Shown here in pieces: positions 61,650-64,000 of a DNA stretch of 64,000 bases. A program made the translations under genes and the position numbers. The stretch is from Caballeronia insecticola (GTDB lineage Bacteria; Pseudomonadota; Gammaproteobacteria; Burkholderiales; Burkholderiaceae). Positions within the stretch are counted from its first letter, which is position 1; every line of letters begins with the position of its first letter. The stretch lies in assembly GCF_000402035.1 (NCBI RefSeq), contig NC_021294.1, forward strand, positions 1,401,357 to 1,465,356, in the 5' to 3' direction. The notes below the pieces were generated by a model. It made no database searches and had not been told where the DNA came from. It saw nothing but the letters and a program-made list of their open reading frames with translations.

Positions 61650-64000
61650 TTATTCGAAGCGCGGCTGTGAAGGAGACTCGCACAGCCGCATCCTGAAACC
61701 GACGACGCCGGGGTCTTCGGTTTTCGTCAATTCGAACCCGGCATTGCGCGCCAGCGCGATCATCCCGGTGTTCTCGCGCAACGCCTCGCCAATCAGCCAG
61801 CGCGTGCCGCGCTTTCTCTCGTAGTCGATGATGCGCGAGAGCAGCAGCGACCCCAGCCCCTTCCCTTTCATATCCGAGCGTGCCGCGACGGCGAATTCGG
61901 CGGTCTCGTTGTCGGGATCGGCGATCGCCCGCGCGACGCCGAGCGTTTCGTCCGCGCCCTCGCCGTTCGCTCTCGTGACGATCAGTGCGATTTCGCGGTC
62001 GTAGTCGATCTGCGTCATGCGCGCGAGTTGCGAATGATCGAAGCTGCGCACCGCGCCGAAAAATCGCAGACGCAAATCTTCGGCGGTATTCGCAGCGACG
62101 AATGCGCGATGGGCGTCTTCGTCCTCCGGGCGAATCGGCCGCACCGTGATGTGCATGCCGCGCCAGTCGAGCGTCTCTTCGAGGCAGCGCGGATACGGGA
62201 CGATTGCGAGCGGCTTGCGATGCGCGCCCAGCGTGAGTTGCGGATCGTGCACGGCAACCGAATCGCGCGTCACGCGTAAAACGAGCCGCAGCGCGACGAT
62301 TTCTTCGATATAGCAAACCAGTTGCGACAACGCGGTCAGCGCATTGAGCAACATCTCGGTGGGCAGTTCTCGCGAACGCGGCGAGCGCATGACGAGGTCG
62401 CGCGAAAGCACCGGATTGAGCGGCGGCAGCGCGAATTCGTGAAGCGCATCGGCGAGGCCCAACGCGCCTTCGGCTCTGAACTCGAACGCCGGACCGAACA
62501 CGCGATGGTTGAGCAGACGCGTCTGAATCTCGACGGCGTCGCTCGTCAAAGAGTCCGGCGGTCCCGGTTTGACCACGATGCCGAAGCGGGCGAGAACGCG
62601 CGCCGCGCGCTCGCCGTTCAGTTCGGCGATGCCGTTTTCCAGCGCGACGCGAACCTCGTTTTGCGCGGCGTCGATTTCTTCGGGAATCTCGGCGGGCAGA
62701 CCATCGGGCGTCTGCATCAGCAACTCGCGCCCCTGCCGGAAATCGACGAGACGCGCGAAACCGCGTGCGAGCCGATGCGGCGTCGTATGCACTGGAATAC
62801 CGTTCGCGTGCAATTCATCGCGCGTGGCGGAATCGACGCATCCGAAGAAGCACGCCAGTAATCCTCGATACGCGTGCCGCCGCTCCGCGATCAGCACGCG
62901 CGCGACGTCCGCGACGGGCGCGCTGTGCGTCGGCGCATGCACGACGAACACGGTGCCGGTTTCGCGATGCGCGGCTAACGTCTCGAGCGCGGCGCCGAAA
63001 TCGGCGGGCGTGGCGTCGTCGCCGAGCAGAAGCGGATTGCCCGCGCGCGCTCGGGGCAGTGCGGCAGCGACGGCGTCCCGGGCGGCCGCGGGCCACGGAG
63101 CGAGATCATCGCCGGCGCTGCCGAATGCATCCTGCGCAAGCGCGCCGACGCCGGGATCACTCGTGATCACCGTGGCGACATCGCTCGCCGCAACGCGTCC
63201 GATACCGAGCGTCTCGATCTCGTCGAGGAGGTCGTCGAGCGAATCGACGCGAACCAGACCCGCGCGGCGGAAAGCGGCGCCGTAGAGGCGGTCGAAGGGA
63301 TCGTCGCGGCCGGTGCGAAGGACGAGCACCGGTTTGTTGCGGGCGGCGGCGCGCGCAGCCGACATGAACTTGCGCGCCGAGCGGATCGTTTCGATGGCCA
63401 GCAGAATCGCGCGCGTGGAGGCATCGCTTGCCAGGAAATCGAGGATGTCGCCTGAGTCGACATCGGCTTCATCGCCCAAGGCAATGATTCGCGAAAAACC
63501 GAGACCGCGTGCGCGCGCCCAGCCCAACACGCCATTCGTCAACGCGTTCGATCCGGACACCCACGCGACGCCGCCCGACTTGACGCTGCACGCGGGTGCG
63601 CCGAGACATGCGCCGATCGAAGGCGTGACCACACCCAGACTCGCCGGTCCGATGATGCGTAACAGGAACGGTCGCGCGGCAGCGAGGGTTCGGGCGGTCC
63701 AGTCGTCTGCGTCGCTGGATCGATGACCTCGTTGTTTCCCCTCGCCGACGATTACTACGGCCTTCGTTCCACGTCGGCCGAGTTGCTCGACGAGTTTCGG
63801 CCACGTGTCGGGTGCTGTGCAGAACACTGCAACATGAGGCGCGTCCGGCAAGCTGTCGACATTACGAAAGACCGGCTCGCCTCCGAGCGTTTCGTATTTC
63901 GGATTGACCGGCCAGATTGGACCTTTGAATCCGGCGCATAAGGCGCGCGTCCAGACCATTTCGCCGATGCTTCCCGCGCGCGAAGAGGCACCAATCACGG
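61650..64000 (-). CDS. Pat-like acyl-CoA synthetase/GNAT protein acetyltransferase (5' end outside window)
   Basis: At least 782 aa are present; the first residues lie beyond the right edge (the frame opens at 63998 with GTG for an internal VIGASSRAGSIGEM). Domain order: CoA-binding Rossmann fold (VIGASSRAGSIGEMVWTRAL...), succinyl-CoA-synthetase-like domains (about 130-460), a short ATP-grasp remnant (about 460-600) and a C-terminal GNAT domain (about 620-770; MKGKGLGSLLLSRIIDYERKRG). Such proteins acetylate lysines, for example of acetyl-CoA synthetase. The ATP-grasp part looks short compared with known Pat (about 880-900 aa). Confidence 0.88.
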   Translation of the reverse strand, partial: VIGASSRAGSIGEMVWTRALCAGFKGPIWPVNPKYETLGGEPVFRNVDSLPDAPHVAVFCTAPDTWPKLVEQLGRRGTKAVVIVGEGKQRGHRSSDADDWTARTLAAARPFLLRIIGPASLGVVTPSIGACLGAPACSVKSGGVAWVSGSNALTNGVLGWARARGLGFSRIIALGDEADVDSGDILDFLASDASTRAILLAIETIRSARKFMSAARAAARNKPVLVLRTGRDDPFDRLYGAAFRRAGLVRVDSLDDLLDEIETLGIGRVAASDVATVITSDPGVGALAQDAFGSAGDDLAPWPAAARDAVAAALPRARAGNPLLLGDDATPADFGAALETLAAHRETGTVFVVHAPTHSAPVADVARVLIAERRHAYRGLLACFFGCVDSATRDELHANGIPVHTTPHRLARGFARLVDFRQGRELLMQTPDGLPAEIPEEIDAAQNEVRVALENGIAELNGERAARVLARFGIVVKPGPPDSLTSDAVEIQTRLLNHRVFGPAFEFRAEGALGLADALHEFALPPLNPVLSRDLVMRSPRSRELPTEMLLNALTALSQLVCYIEEIVALRLVLRVTRDSVAVHDPQLTLGAHRKPLAIVPYPRCLEETLDWRGMHITVRPIRPEDEDAHRAFVAANTAEDLRLRFFGAVRSFDHSQLARMTQIDYDREIALIVTRANGEGADETLGVARAIADPDNETAEFAVAARSDMKGKGLGSLLLSRIIDYERKRGTRWLIGEALRENTGMIALARNAGFELTKTEDPGVVGFRMRLCESPSQPRFE

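Overview
The window is GC-rich, gene-dense and has one coding strand per locus. It reads like a Burkholderia/Paraburkholderia/Caballeronia-type betaproteobacterial replicon, probably a secondary chromosome. The evidence is a Burkholderia-type lipase with its steric foldase, several GlxA/GbdR-type AraC regulators, a Gram-negative porin, and bet, gbc, dgc and sox genes of the kind known from Pseudomonas and Burkholderia. No rRNA, tRNA, CRISPR array, insertion sequence or prophage was seen.

About 45 kb (roughly 1-45,000) is a choline/glycine-betaine catabolic supercluster. It encodes nearly every step from choline-O-sulfate to pyruvate: choline sulfatase (betC), choline dehydrogenase and betaine aldehyde dehydrogenase with their repressor (betI-betB-betA), the glycine betaine Rieske monooxygenase (gbcAB), dimethylglycine demethylase with its own ETF (dgcA-dgcB-etfA-etfB), tetrameric sarcosine oxidase (soxBDAG), serine hydroxymethyltransferase (glyA) and serine deaminase (sdaA). 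The released one-carbon units are handled by fdhA (formaldehyde to formate), purU (formyl-THF to formate) and a FolB-like protein inside the sox operon. Uptake is covered by a complete ChoXWV ABC importer plus two orphan periplasmic binding proteins, one beside betC and one behind gbcB. Four GlxA-family AraC regulators, one LysR regulator and BetI lie among these genes.

Layout: 64-1041 GlxA regulator; 1038-2210 porin; 2482-6046 choX-like gene and betC with a divergent LysR gene; 6166-7041 purU; 7063-9186 secreted lipase and foldase; 9518-21925 a ten-gene minus-strand run (glyA, dipeptidase, V4R-like protein, dgcA, dgcB, etfA, etfB, gbcA, gbcB, binding protein); 22383-23378 gbdR; 23382-25148 GNAT and fdhA; 25391-29207 betIBA; 29274-30701 MFS; 30828-38185 sdaA-soxBDAG-folB-small gene; 38511-40877 small membrane protein, GlxA regulator and class II aldolase; 40906-45031 choVW-regulator-choX.

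A miscellaneous stretch follows: a 50-aa gene at 45501-45653 with a perfect TATAAT box, a single-TM unknown, MgtC, an AGE-family isomerase, a chemotaxis receptor and a thioesterase. From 51,223 to 61,002 there is a non-phosphorylating L-fucose-type sugar operon (dehydrogenase, lactonase, two-subunit UxaA-type dehydratase, ketodeoxy-sugar dehydrogenase, diketo-acid hydrolase) with its sugar ABC importer and a divergent IclR regulator. The window ends with an unknown 181-aa gene and a Pat-like acyl-CoA synthetase/acetyltransferase cut by the right edge.

The least explained items are an apparently incomplete Fe-S cysteine set in DgcA, the conserved but unexplained V4R and dipeptidase genes in the dgc operon, a FolB plus 91-aa gene coupled to soxG, an AT-rich 50-aa gene cassette flanked by 12-bp inverted repeats, and a shared TGTCG-type motif in three promoter regions.
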